Below, one piece after another: positions 35,809-43,925 of a stretch of 64,000 nucleotides of DNA; position 1 is the first letter of the stretch; every line of letters begins with the position of its first letter. The DNA lies in contig JAAELO010000848.1 in NCBI GenBank assembly GCA_024226555.1, forward strand, positions 1 through 64,000, in the 5' to 3' direction. Made by a program: the position numbers and the translations under genes. This stretch comes from Desulfobacterales bacterium. Lineage in GTDB: Bacteria; Desulfobacterota; Desulfobacteria; Desulfobacterales; JAAELO01. The notes beneath the pieces are model-generated. The model did no database searches. It saw only the letters and a list, made by a program, of their open reading frames with translations, and was not told the DNA's origin.

Positions 35809-36156
35809 ATTAATACCTTAAATTAAAAGAGTTGAAAAATTTATCAGATAATAAAAAACCGGCTCAACTAAGTACAGGTTCTACTCAAAATTAGATGAAT
35901 TTCAGGATGTAGAGAATCAAATAAAATATTTTTTAACCATCTGTTGATTATTGCAAAAACAGTGAATAGGTAAACAAACTAATTTTTACATTTATTTCTT
36001 AGAATTTTATCTGAAAAGCGAAAGACATGGTCACATCAGAAATATTTTTAACAAAAACATTAATATTAAATAAAATACCATGAGTTCACTTTCAAGTAAA
36101 CGAATATCTTTGGTATTTTTTAAAGTCGTCCATGATTATTTCCAATTTTATTTTAA
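35809..36156. other. Intergenic AT-rich leader
   Basis: This stretch between the chemoreceptor start and the composite element holds no supported gene, hairpin or element. It presumably contains the chemoreceptor promoter. Confidence 0.5.
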
Positions 36157-36357
36157 GGGAGTCTCTAATAACTGCCTTTTAACTGATCTACTGCGTTTTC
36201 AATAAAATGAACTGTAGTAATGTTTATAAGGGAACCTCTAATAACTGATCTTTTTGCGAAACACAGATATAACAAAAATAAAACTGTAGTAAAATCAACC
36301 CGTTATTTTTTGTTATGCCTTGTTTTTCATCAAAAATTCTAATTATTAGAGGTTCCC
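36157..36357 (+). mobile_element. Composite of two miniature elements, 201 bp
   Basis: An A half (GGGAGTCTCTAATAACTGCC, to 36229) runs into a complete second copy (36230-36357, GGGAACCTCTAATAACTGATC to ATTATTAGAGGTTCCC). TTAA flanks the whole composite (36153-36156, 36358-36361), while the inner copy lacks its own duplication. Best read as insertion next to, or recombination between, two copies with deletion of the outer B half. Confidence 0.85.
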
Positions 36358-36414
36358 TTAAGTGGTTTTGTTTACACTCAACCAGAGCAATTGATAACAA
36401 ATTAAAATAATGAT

Positions 36415-37287
36415 CTAACCCCTCACCTTTTTAATGATCGCCCTTACCCCAACAGCTTTAATACTCTTTTGCTTGCGTCCAGTCAAATGTGAAATAGTTG
36501 TCCGTTTATAAGTAAAACGATTTAGCATTGTTTCATCATAATAATTAGATGTTTTTGCCCAATAAGCAATAATAGCAAGGGCTACATTTTCGCGTAGAGA
36601 GACAGGCCAATACAAAGAAACTCCACGATTAACAATCCTTTCCAATCCTTGAGCTGCAACTCGATATACTCTTGGATTATGTTCCCACACCAGTTCCACT
36701 AATCGAGAGACACAACTCTCTTTCACAATATAACCCATAGTCTTAGCCGCAAATCTCTTTAGATCAATATCATCACTTTGGCTAGCCAATAGCAATCTCT
36801 CTTCCACAGAATCGACAACATTGCATACTCTTGCCAGAGCTTTCGCCGCTGCTTTACGTACCACCAGATTAGGATCAATATGGCATTCGAAAAGTGGCTC
36901 GACACATTCGTTATACCCTAACCAACCTAATGCTTGAGCAACACGAGCTCGCAATATTATGTATTCCTGTAATCTGAGATAATGTTTTAGCCTGAAAACA
37001 TCGGTTACATCACCTGTGCGCCCCAAACCAGTTGCAGCATAACGCTGAACCTGACTGTCGTGAGATGGCAGGTTCTCGCGGAATATATTAAGACTACTAA
37101 CATGCCCGGCATGACTAAGACTTCTAATTATCGCCCAACGTGGATGCTTTGTCTGTTGATAAACGATCCTGTTAAGGTACTCAACAACACCTTCAAACGA
37201 GGACCTTTCGGCTTCTGCACCCCATTCCTCCAATACCTCTGATTGCCTGTAAGCTTTTACTTTTGGATCCATAAGTTCTCTCATCAA
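36415..37287 (-). CDS. HEAT-repeat protein
   Basis: A 290-aa all-helical protein of HEAT/PBS-lyase-like repeats of ~30 residues: SLSHAGHVSSLNIFRENL, YAATGLGRTGDVTDVFRLKHYL, RVAQALGWLGYNECVEPLFEC, AAAKALARVCNVVDSVEERLL, FAAKTMGYIVKESCVSRLVELV. Such solenoids bind proteins; no catalytic residues are seen. No signal peptide, so cytoplasmic. Monocistronic. Its base composition is higher in G+C than neighbours, which may mean later acquisition. Partner unknown. Confidence 0.85.
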   Translation of the reverse strand: MMRELMDPKVKAYRQSEVLEEWGAEAERSSFEGVVEYLNRIVYQQTKHPRWAIIRSLSHAGHVSSLNIFRENLPSHDSQVQRYAATGLGRTGDVTDVFRLKHYLRLQEYIILRARVAQALGWLGYNECVEPLFECHIDPNLVVRKAAAKALARVCNVVDSVEERLLLASQSDDIDLKRFAAKTMGYIVKESCVSRLVELVWEHNPRVYRVAAQGLERIVNRGVSLYWPVSLRENVALAIIAYWAKTSNYYDETMLNRFTYKRTTISHLTGRKQKSIKAVGVRAIIKKVRG

Positions 37288-37430
37288 TTCATAAAAATAA
37301 AGAAAAAAACATGTAGCCGAACTATATTAATTTGCCTTATAATATTCAATATTTAAATGTGAGTGACCTTTTTTTTTAAGAGATAGTAGGAAAAACATGT
37401 TATTATTGCTTAAAAATGTGTTTAACATAA

Positions 37431-37897
37431 AAACAATTGATGATGAGTTTGTTCAGATCAATAGTGATCTGAAAATCCTGACATCAAAATTTCTGGAAAA
37501 TATAAAACCTTCTGGTTTTGAAAGTGAAGCAAATCTTGCTAAAGATTTAATGGATAAGAAATAAATATTTTGAAAAATCAGACCTTTTGGTTGAGTGTGA
37601 CTGTTTTCATACAATTTGCCACCTTGATTTGATAGATAGGTTTAAACATTCAGATGGAAACACATCTGGCTATAGGGAGCCTCTAATAATTAGAATTTTT
37701 GATGAAAAACAAGGCGTAACAAAAAATAACGGGATGATTTTACTACAGTTTTATTTTTGTTATATCTGTGTTTCGCAAAAAGATCAGTTATTAGAGATTC
37801 CCTATAGAGATATTTTTAAAAAAAACATATTAAAATCCATTGATTTTAAAATAAAACAGGTTTTAATAAACAGAATAGCTTTGAAATTGAAATATAA
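37431..37897 (+). pseudogene. Decayed, internally deleted copy of the sbcC 3' region and PHP gene, split by an element
   Basis: Bases 37431-37560 match sbcC 28231-28360 (about 116 of 130 identical). From ~37558 the sequence jumps to the PHP gene (matching 29702-29822) up to its TATA, where a miniature element is inserted (37675-37802). It then resumes (37803-37830 against 29816-29843) and jumps again to the PHP 3' end (37856-37897 against 30046-30086). All junctions are deletions of an original duplication of the sbcC-php locus. No frame remains usable. Confidence 0.9.
37675..37802 (-). mobile_element. Miniature element inside the pseudogene, 128 bp
   Basis: Begins GGGAGCCTCTAATAATTAG and ends CAGTTATTAGAGATTCCC; TATA on both sides (37671-37674, 37803-37806). 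The intact PHP gene has a single TATA at the matching position (29816-29819), which gives a direct empty-site comparison and proves the 4-bp duplication. Confidence 0.96.
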
Positions 37898-37912
37898 TTT
37901 AAGGAAATAAAA

Positions 37913-39421
37913 TTGACTGAAAAAATAAAAGAGTTGAACCGAACTCTAACAAAGTACGAAAAAGAATATATAACGAAAGGTGAAGATACCGGAAAAAATA
38001 TATTACAGTTTACATTCTATTTTATCCTTATAGTTTTTTTTGTACTGCTTGGTCTTATGTTTTTTTTATGGTCTGAAACAGGTGAGACTGCTTTATCATT
38101 GTTTTTATCAGTACTATTTACAGCAATGTTTGTTCCTCTCTTAATTTATATTAAAAACAGAAAGAATAAAGATCTTACTTTTGCTCCTCCACTTCAAATT
38201 GAAGGTTTTTTCAGAGAGGAAATAACAGGTTTTGGAAAACACAGGGCTGTTAGATATTACATAGGTCCTTTTTCTGTCTCTGTCCCTGAGCATTGGATTA
38301 CATTGGGGTTTATTAAAAAGGGACAATATCATAGATGTGAAGCCTTTGCCAAACCTATTGAGGGCTTTGAGAAGACCTTCTATGGGAGTAACTATTTCTT
38401 TGTTGTACTAAATCTGGATGACACATATTCAATAGATAAAGAGTATCAGAAAAGACTTTTTACTTCTAATGGAATTTTGGGTTTAGTAGTTACAATGCTT
38501 TTGGGAACTTTTTTATTTGCATTTTTCATTGCATATCTTAATGACCCTGATGGTTTATTCAAACTTGTTAAATATGAGATTATTGCAAAGAATAATATTG
38601 TAAATGCCTCAAATGTTAAAGATTTAGGTAACTATAAACTTGCGGAGTGGCAGGTTATTAATATTGATAACGTTTTTGCTGTTCGTGATTATTATAATCG
38701 GGCTTATATCCATGAAAATAAAGAGAGTTTGTTTATAAGCATTGACCAGTTTAAGAAGAGAGTTGAACAAAGAGAAAGAGATATTCAACGATTGAAAAAG
38801 TTCTTACCGGTTAGAATAAAAAAAGATTTTTGGGAAAATTTTAAAGAGTTTGACAACAATAAAGCTTTCATAGAGATGCAGGTTGATTTAAAAAAAATTG
38901 AAAAGATTTATAAAGATTACAGAAAATTGCCTGCAAAGAAAAGAAGAGGGAAAATGTTTGGAATATTCTCAACAGGAGCACTTATAAAAAATAAGCACCT
39001 AACTGAATTTTATAAAATAGAAGCGAGAAGATTTAATAACGAAATAGATCATTTATTCAAAGGTAATCACCGTATAAAACTAAAAGGAATAAATTCAATA
39101 AACCTTCCATCTACAAATGCTTATAAAGTCAAATATGGTAAAATGAGTGAGTCTATAAGAAAATATGAACAGTCAGTACGGAATAATAATAATCTAAAAA
39201 TCTCAGGTATCATAAAAAATGCAGGGTATACTAATGGGAAACTTGCCTACCTTACAATTGATTGCGAGGATAGTTATGATTCTAATAAGATGTATCTGCA
39301 TTTTGTAGGTATGGTATTTTTAATATTATTTTTTATTATTTCTCTAACAAAATCTCTTTCCCAATGGAGAAAGAATCAGAAGGTTTTAAACAAAATTAAA
39401 GCCCTGTACAGTGAGTTTTAA
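37913..39421 (+). CDS. Hypothetical integral membrane protein, 502 aa
   Basis: I do not recognise the family. TTG start at 37913 with AAGGA seven bases upstream (37901-37905). Membrane segments are predicted near residues 24-47, 52-69, 185-207 and 460-480, with a large charged region (~215-455) that is probably extracytoplasmic and helical (RVEQRERDIQRLKKFL). The segment ~75-180 reads as a beta-rich domain on the other side (EGFFREEITGFGKHRAVRYYIG, EHWITLGFIKKGQYHRCEAFA). It follows directly on the decayed sbcC/php copy, so the duplication may have brought a promoter here. A miniature element lies 17 bases downstream. Confidence 0.75.
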   Translation: MTEKIKELNRTLTKYEKEYITKGEDTGKNILQFTFYFILIVFFVLLGLMFFLWSETGETALSLFLSVLFTAMFVPLLIYIKNRKNKDLTFAPPLQIEGFFREEITGFGKHRAVRYYIGPFSVSVPEHWITLGFIKKGQYHRCEAFAKPIEGFEKTFYGSNYFFVVLNLDDTYSIDKEYQKRLFTSNGILGLVVTMLLGTFLFAFFIAYLNDPDGLFKLVKYEIIAKNNIVNASNVKDLGNYKLAEWQVINIDNVFAVRDYYNRAYIHENKESLFISIDQFKKRVEQRERDIQRLKKFLPVRIKKDFWENFKEFDNNKAFIEMQVDLKKIEKIYKDYRKLPAKKRRGKMFGIFSTGALIKNKHLTEFYKIEARRFNNEIDHLFKGNHRIKLKGINSINLPSTNAYKVKYGKMSESIRKYEQSVRNNNNLKISGIIKNAGYTNGKLAYLTIDCEDSYDSNKMYLHFVGMVFLILFFIISLTKSLSQWRKNQKVLNKIKALYSEF

Positions 39422-39438
39422 TAATAGAAATTGCTTTG

Positions 39439-39568
39439 GGGAACCTCTAATAATTAGAATTTTGGATGAAATACAAGGTTTGACAAAATGTAATGGTCCG
39501 ATTTTATTACAGTTATTTTTTTCTTGTGACGCAGTAATTCAGACTAAAGATAGTTTTTAGAGATTCCC
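39439..39568 (-). mobile_element. Miniature inverted-repeat element, 130 bp
   Basis: Begins GGGAACCTCTAATAATTAG and ends ATAGTTTTTAGAGATTCCC. Flanks TTTG and TTAT do not match, so the target duplication is lost or absent. Confidence 0.87.
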
Positions 39569-39643
39569 TTATATATAGATAAGAACAAGCTATGATATTG
39601 ATTGAGATGTAATTAACAAACAGATATCATCATATTTACTTTA

Positions 39644-39801
39644 GGAAATCTAATAACTGCTCTTTTTGCGAAATACTTCATTATTACCAAAAGAAAACTG
39701 TTGTAAAACCGGTTCGTTTTTTTTGTCATACAGAGATTTTATAAAACTAAAAGCTTTTTATAATTTGAATTTCATCAAAAATTATAGTTTTAGAGGTTCC
39801 C
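39644..39801 (+). mobile_element. Miniature inverted-repeat element with internal module, 158 bp
   Basis: Begins GGAAATCTAATAACTGC (one G lost), ends AGTTTTAGAGGTTCCC; TTTA on both sides (39640-39643, 39802-39805). Contains the module AGATTTTATAAAACTAAAAGC. It ends 6 bases from the stop of the PsiE-like gene. Confidence 0.88.
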
Positions 39802-39807
39802 TTTAAA

Positions 39808-40242
39808 CTATTCATCTTTAGGGCTAAACTTCACTGCTAAAGTTCTGATTATACCAAGTGAGAGAAGCAAAAAACCAAATCCGAAGATCAATTTTTCAAA
39901 AGCTGCATCGTGGGTATAGAGCTTTACAATAATTTCACGAACAACGAATATAATAGCCGGGTCTATCATACTGTGTAATCTAATCCTTTTGGCTTTAAAA
40001 TAATCAACAAAACTCCTGAAAAGTTCAATCATAACAAGAAATGATAGAATATCTGCAACAATGTGTGACAAGTGAAGATCTATCTCTTTTCCAATGAAAA
40101 GAGACTTCAGTGTAAAAAGGGTTTTAAAAAGACCAACAACAAGAACTGCTATAATAAAGACTATCAGAACGTTTATTATATATGTTACTACAAGATCAAA
40201 TATTTTTTGAATATTAAAATTATCTTTATTTACTATTTTCAT
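39808..40242 (-). CDS. PsiE-like membrane protein
   Basis: A 144-aa protein with four membrane helices (~15-45, 60-82, 95-112, 118-138), including the PsiE-family pattern LVVGLFKTLF...DILSFLVMIELFRSFVDYF...RLHSMIDPAIIFVVREIIVKLYTHD. The family was named for phosphate-starvation induction in Escherichia coli, but its function is not established and no Pho box is evident here. AAGGATAAT precedes the start. Monocistronic. Confidence 0.82.
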   Translation of the reverse strand: MKIVNKDNFNIQKIFDLVVTYIINVLIVFIIAVLVVGLFKTLFTLKSLFIGKEIDLHLSHIVADILSFLVMIELFRSFVDYFKAKRIRLHSMIDPAIIFVVREIIVKLYTHDAAFEKLIFGFGFLLLSLGIIRTLAVKFSPKDE

Positions 40243-40418
40243 ATTATCCTTTTTAAATTAATAAATATTTATAGCGAAACTTACTTATGAATTGTTTGCA
40301 TATCGTTAGATAAAATTTAGAATTGTGTTATGATATCGTAACAATTATTAAGGGGTTGCCAATATTTGATATTATTTCTATAATAAGAAACTACTCTATT
40401 TCAAACCATTGGTGACAA

Positions 40419-41162
40419 ATGCTTTTTAAAAATAAAATAACAATATTTCTTCTCATAGTTTCTTTTTTCCCATTTTCTACGAAAGCTGAACTTAAAATTT
40501 ATACAGAGGAATTCCCCCCTTTTAACTATACAGAAAACGGTAAGTTAAAAGGCTTTTCGGTTGAAATAGTTAAAAGAATTATTAAAAAAGAGGGTTTAAA
40601 AACAAAAATAATAATGACTTCATGGGCAAGATGCCTGCAATATTTAAATAACAGTCAAAAACCCGTTGCTGTATTCACAATGGCAATGAACGAAGTTCGT
40701 AGACCCCTTTATAAATGGGTTGGCCCCATTAAATCTACTAATATTGTAGCTTTTAGTCTTAAAAAATCAGGGCACAAATTTAAAAATATTAATGAAATCA
40801 AAAAATCAGGTCTGATTGTAGGAATATGCAACAAATGCAATTCATACGATATTCTTTTGAAGATGAGATTCCCTAAAAATTCTATAGATGGAACGTATAA
40901 TATGGGAGATCTTGTCAAAAAATTGTATTACGGAAGAATTCCTGTTGTAGTTTTTGAAGAAAATGCCTTTGAAAAAATTACACGAAGTTTAAATTATAGT
41001 ATGGATAAACTCAACAAACTCTTTGTTTTCAAAACTAAAACCACATGGATAGCATTTAGTAAAAACACACCAAACAGTGTTGTTGAAAGATGGCAAAAAG
41101 CCTTTGATAACATTAGTATAGATGATAAAAATAAAATATTTTCTAAATATTTAAACAATTAA
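40419..41162 (+). CDS. Orphan periplasmic solute-binding protein (SBP_bac_3)
   Basis: A 247-aa exported protein: signal peptide of ~22 residues (MLFKNKITIFLLIVSFFPFSTKA), then LKIYTEEFPPFNYTENGKLKGFSVEIVKRII, the hallmark start of family-3 binding proteins, plus MTSWARCLQYL and IKSTNIVAFSLKKSG. No transporter genes adjoin. It resembles in type the two at 17942 and 18771, so this genome has several orphan binding proteins, perhaps feeding chemoreceptors. Convergent with the dCTP-deaminase-like gene, 9 bases apart. Confidence 0.9.
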   Translation: MLFKNKITIFLLIVSFFPFSTKAELKIYTEEFPPFNYTENGKLKGFSVEIVKRIIKKEGLKTKIIMTSWARCLQYLNNSQKPVAVFTMAMNEVRRPLYKWVGPIKSTNIVAFSLKKSGHKFKNINEIKKSGLIVGICNKCNSYDILLKMRFPKNSIDGTYNMGDLVKKLYYGRIPVVVFEENAFEKITRSLNYSMDKLNKLFVFKTKTTWIAFSKNTPNSVVERWQKAFDNISIDDKNKIFSKYLNN

Positions 41163-41171
41163 TTTTGTTGT

Positions 41172-41705
41172 CTATACCTGTTTTTCTAACTTATCTGCGC
41201 TAACCCGTCCACCTCTCCATTGACCTCGGCTTAAATTGTCTTCCCCGTCTTTCACTTCAAAAAAGGCTATGAAAGCAACTCTTGCTCCAATCTCAAGTGT
41301 AAACTCGCAGGGTCCAATATTGGCAAGGCCAAAAGTAAGATTTCCATAATAACCGGGTGAAATTTTTCCGCTTAATAGCTGTAATCCACTTCTAAATAAT
41401 GTGCTTCTTGGATAAACCATTGCAAAAGTATCTTTATCCATCTTTACTTCTTCAATTGTTTTTATGAGATAATAATCACCTGGTTTTATAGTGATCAGAT
41501 TATTTACTATGTCTTCTACTTTACTACTTTCAGGTGTTTTTCTGCTATTATTTCCTAAATAACCATTACCATCAATTGTGAAGATCTCGCCAACTCTCAG
41601 ATCAAAACCCGGTCCTTCAGGGTTAGTTAGTTCTCGTTCACTAAGACCACTAACCAACCCGGTATCACTTACTCTTTTTAATATTTCCTTACTGCTTAAG
41701 ATCAT
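41172..41705 (-). CDS. dcd: dCTP deaminase / dUTPase-family protein
   Basis: A 177-aa protein of the trimeric dCTP deaminase-dUTPase family: the motif YPRSTLFRSGLQLLSGKISPGYYGNLTFGLANIGP corresponds to the family pattern R-S-S-x-x-R-x-G-x...PGY-x-G-x-L-T. It likely supplies dUMP (from dCTP or dUTP) for the thymidylate synthase encoded just upstream, with which it shares one base (41705). The N-terminal MILSSKEILKRVSD also fits Dcd. I cannot decide from sequence alone between deaminase, bifunctional enzyme and dUTPase. Confidence 0.82.
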   Translation of the reverse strand: MILSSKEILKRVSDTGLVSGLSERELTNPEGPGFDLRVGEIFTIDGNGYLGNNSRKTPESSKVEDIVNNLITIKPGDYYLIKTIEEVKMDKDTFAMVYPRSTLFRSGLQLLSGKISPGYYGNLTFGLANIGPCEFTLEIGARVAFIAFFEVKDGEDNLSRGQWRGGRVSADKLEKQV

Positions 41706-43312
41706 CAGTTTATTTCATCCATCTTTTGAAGAAACAACTCTTCAAGGTTTTCTTTCATCTCTTCATGGAAATCATCATCATAATCTTTAACGTGCTTTTT
41801 AATGTATCCACAGGTTTTCTCTTCAGGGCAAAATCCGGGACCCATACATTTAGGACCAACAAGCCAATTCATAAAAGAGAGTTCTTTTTCATCAAGGATT
41901 TCTGTGAGTTGTTTAATTTCATCTCTGGTTTGTCTTAAAATCTGTTCATCTGCTGTGGGGCAACTTCTTAATGGATAGTATCCATCCATTATGTTGTAAA
42001 GATTATATTCCTGAATCATCTTAATACGGAAAGCCCTTGGAATTATGAAAACAGCATCTGATGGTTTCACACCCATCCCTAAAAGTTTCTCATATGTTCC
42101 CATGGAACTGAATGTGCAATCCAGATATTTTTCAAGAGCCTCCGGATTCTTTCTTAATTTTAAGGGGATGGCGAAAACTTTATCAATTGCTTCTATTGCT
42201 TCGTCAGATATAACTCTTTTGGAATTAAATTCATCCTTAAATTTGTTAGTAATCTTTAAAGCCTGCTCAAGACCATAATAGATCGATTCTGTGGTAACAG
42301 AGGCTGTTCTGTGTCTTTTTTTATCTCTCCAGACTCTCCAGCTTACATTTGAATATGTTTTTAAGCTAAAAGCGTTCTGATAGTCCCGGATTAAATTTCT
42401 CTTTAGATTTAAAAGTTCTTTCCATTCTCTCTTTAAAAGTTCTTTATCTGCAAACAACTTGTCCTGATAATCTTTAACTTCCTTAACTCTTCTTTCAAAT
42501 CCTTTTCCAAGATAACTATCCACTCCTATTACTTTAAGTTCTGTATCTTCAAGATCTCTATCCTCTGCTATATCACGAACGAAATTATTCTTAGCAGGAT
42601 CTTTAAAAAGGTTCGGATAGGGTAGAGTGTTTTTTGGAGCGACACTCCTTGTGGCATAAAGAAGGTCAATTCCAAGGGCTTTGAGCTCACTCTGCATCTT
42701 TTTAACTATTATCTTTCCCTCTTCCGGCATCCAGCTACTTTCATTTTCAACCTCCCTTGCAAATGTTGCAAGACTTTCAGCTGGAAGGGTAATAATACCG
42801 GTTCCATAGGTTCCATAATGGAGAATTTTACCAGATTCATCTTTAATTATACCAAGTTCAAGAAGTTTGTTGAATGTATCTATATTATTGAATGCAGCAT
42901 CCTTGTATAATTTAAGAGCTTCTTCGTTTTCTAAAATACTTTTTGGATATACATTATGGTCTCTTCCAACATCAGCTCGTCTTCCGGAATGCATAAGTGC
43001 AGAGCTATACATAATACCAGTCATCATTGACCCAACCATTTTACTTCCTTCAAATGTAAAGCAGAAAACAGGCATTGTAGCCATTGATGCGTGGCCTTTT
43101 AAGGATGATTTGCGCAAAATAAACTTAACTTTTTTACTTATATCCTGACCCTTTTCCTGGGCTTCCTTTATAAGGTCTTCAACTGAATCACCTCTAAATG
43201 TCAATAAACCACTAAATGCAGCCACTTCCTGGGGACTTAATTCAAGATTCTTATTTTTATACCATGGAATGATTCCTAAAAATTTTATCTTCATATCTTC
43301 TGTCTTTCTCAT
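41705..43312 (-). CDS. thyX: Long flavin-dependent thymidylate synthase (ThyX)
   Basis: A 535-aa protein, about twice the usual ThyX length. The ThyX signature RHRTASVTTES (Arg333-His-Arg) lies in the second half, followed by YYPLRSCPTADEQILRQTRDEI. The first half has related blocks (SLKGHASMATMPVFCFTFEGSK; SALMHSGRRADVGRDHNVYP), suggesting an internal duplication in which the first RHR motif has changed. A C-terminal cysteine cluster (GPKCMGPGFCPEEKTCGY) is an extra feature. Role: dUMP to dTMP using methylene-tetrahydrofolate, FAD and NADPH. Operon with the Dcd-like gene. AAGGAA precedes ATG 43312. Confidence 0.87.
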   Translation of the reverse strand: MRKTEDMKIKFLGIIPWYKNKNLELSPQEVAAFSGLLTFRGDSVEDLIKEAQEKGQDISKKVKFILRKSSLKGHASMATMPVFCFTFEGSKMVGSMMTGIMYSSALMHSGRRADVGRDHNVYPKSILENEEALKLYKDAAFNNIDTFNKLLELGIIKDESGKILHYGTYGTGIITLPAESLATFAREVENESSWMPEEGKIIVKKMQSELKALGIDLLYATRSVAPKNTLPYPNLFKDPAKNNFVRDIAEDRDLEDTELKVIGVDSYLGKGFERRVKEVKDYQDKLFADKELLKREWKELLNLKRNLIRDYQNAFSLKTYSNVSWRVWRDKKRHRTASVTTESIYYGLEQALKITNKFKDEFNSKRVISDEAIEAIDKVFAIPLKLRKNPEALEKYLDCTFSSMGTYEKLLGMGVKPSDAVFIIPRAFRIKMIQEYNLYNIMDGYYPLRSCPTADEQILRQTRDEIKQLTEILDEKELSFMNWLVGPKCMGPGFCPEEKTCGYIKKHVKDYDDDFHEEMKENLEELFLQKMDEIN

Positions 43313-43339
43313 ATTTCAATTTCCTTATTTTTCAGTATA

Positions 43340-43468
43340 GGGAATCTCTAATAATTAGAATTTTTAATGAAAAACAAGGCATAACAAAAACAACGGGTTG
43401 ATTTTACTACAGTTTTATTTTTGTTATAACGCTGTGTTTCGTAAAAAGATCAGTTATTAGAGATTCCC
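43340..43468 (-). mobile_element. Miniature inverted-repeat element, 129 bp
   Basis: Begins GGGAATCTCTAATAATTAG and ends CAGTTATTAGAGATTCCC; TATA on both sides (43336-43339, 43469-43472). It lies 27 bases before the thyX start codon, hence in the thyX-dcd leader. Confidence 0.93.
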
Positions 43469-43661
43469 TATAAAAAGAATCCAAATTATAAATGGACCAA
43501 CGATAAATCAATGAAACAATACCATGCAATTTAGTTAAGGTAAAGATCACTTTAAACATTGACGGGTTATATGTTTTTCAAGGGGGGCTGTAGAAAATAA
43601 TTGTAATTTAAGGAGTTTATAATTTCTGAAAAATCTCAATATATTTTAGTTTGAAATAATA

Positions 43662-43925
43662 GGGAATCTCTAATAACCATCTTTTAACCGAACTACTGAG
43701 GTTTTCGCTAATCAGTTTGCATTGTTGTGAATGCTCCGCATTACACTAAGTTTTTTTAAAAAAAAGAACTGTGAAGCTTATAAAATTAAAACTTTTTTTA
43801 AACGAACCAATCCGTTATTTTTTCTCAGCCTTGTTTCTTATAGCAATTGAAATTTTATAAGAGTTTCAATCAAATACTAATTATTTGAAATTCCCAAGAT
43901 TTAAGGAAATTCCTTAGAGGTTCCC
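43662..43925 (+). mobile_element. Rearranged miniature element(s) reaching into the M20 peptidase stop
   Basis: Begins GGGAATCTCTAATAACCATC and keeps GTTATTTTTTCTCAGCCTTG, but has an extra ~70 bases (around 43705-43765). It ends first at TTGAAATTCCC (43885-43895) and again at TTCCTTAGAGGTTCCC (43910-43925). Two right ends in a row suggest recombination. The second one lies inside the 3' end of the peptidase gene. Confidence 0.7.
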
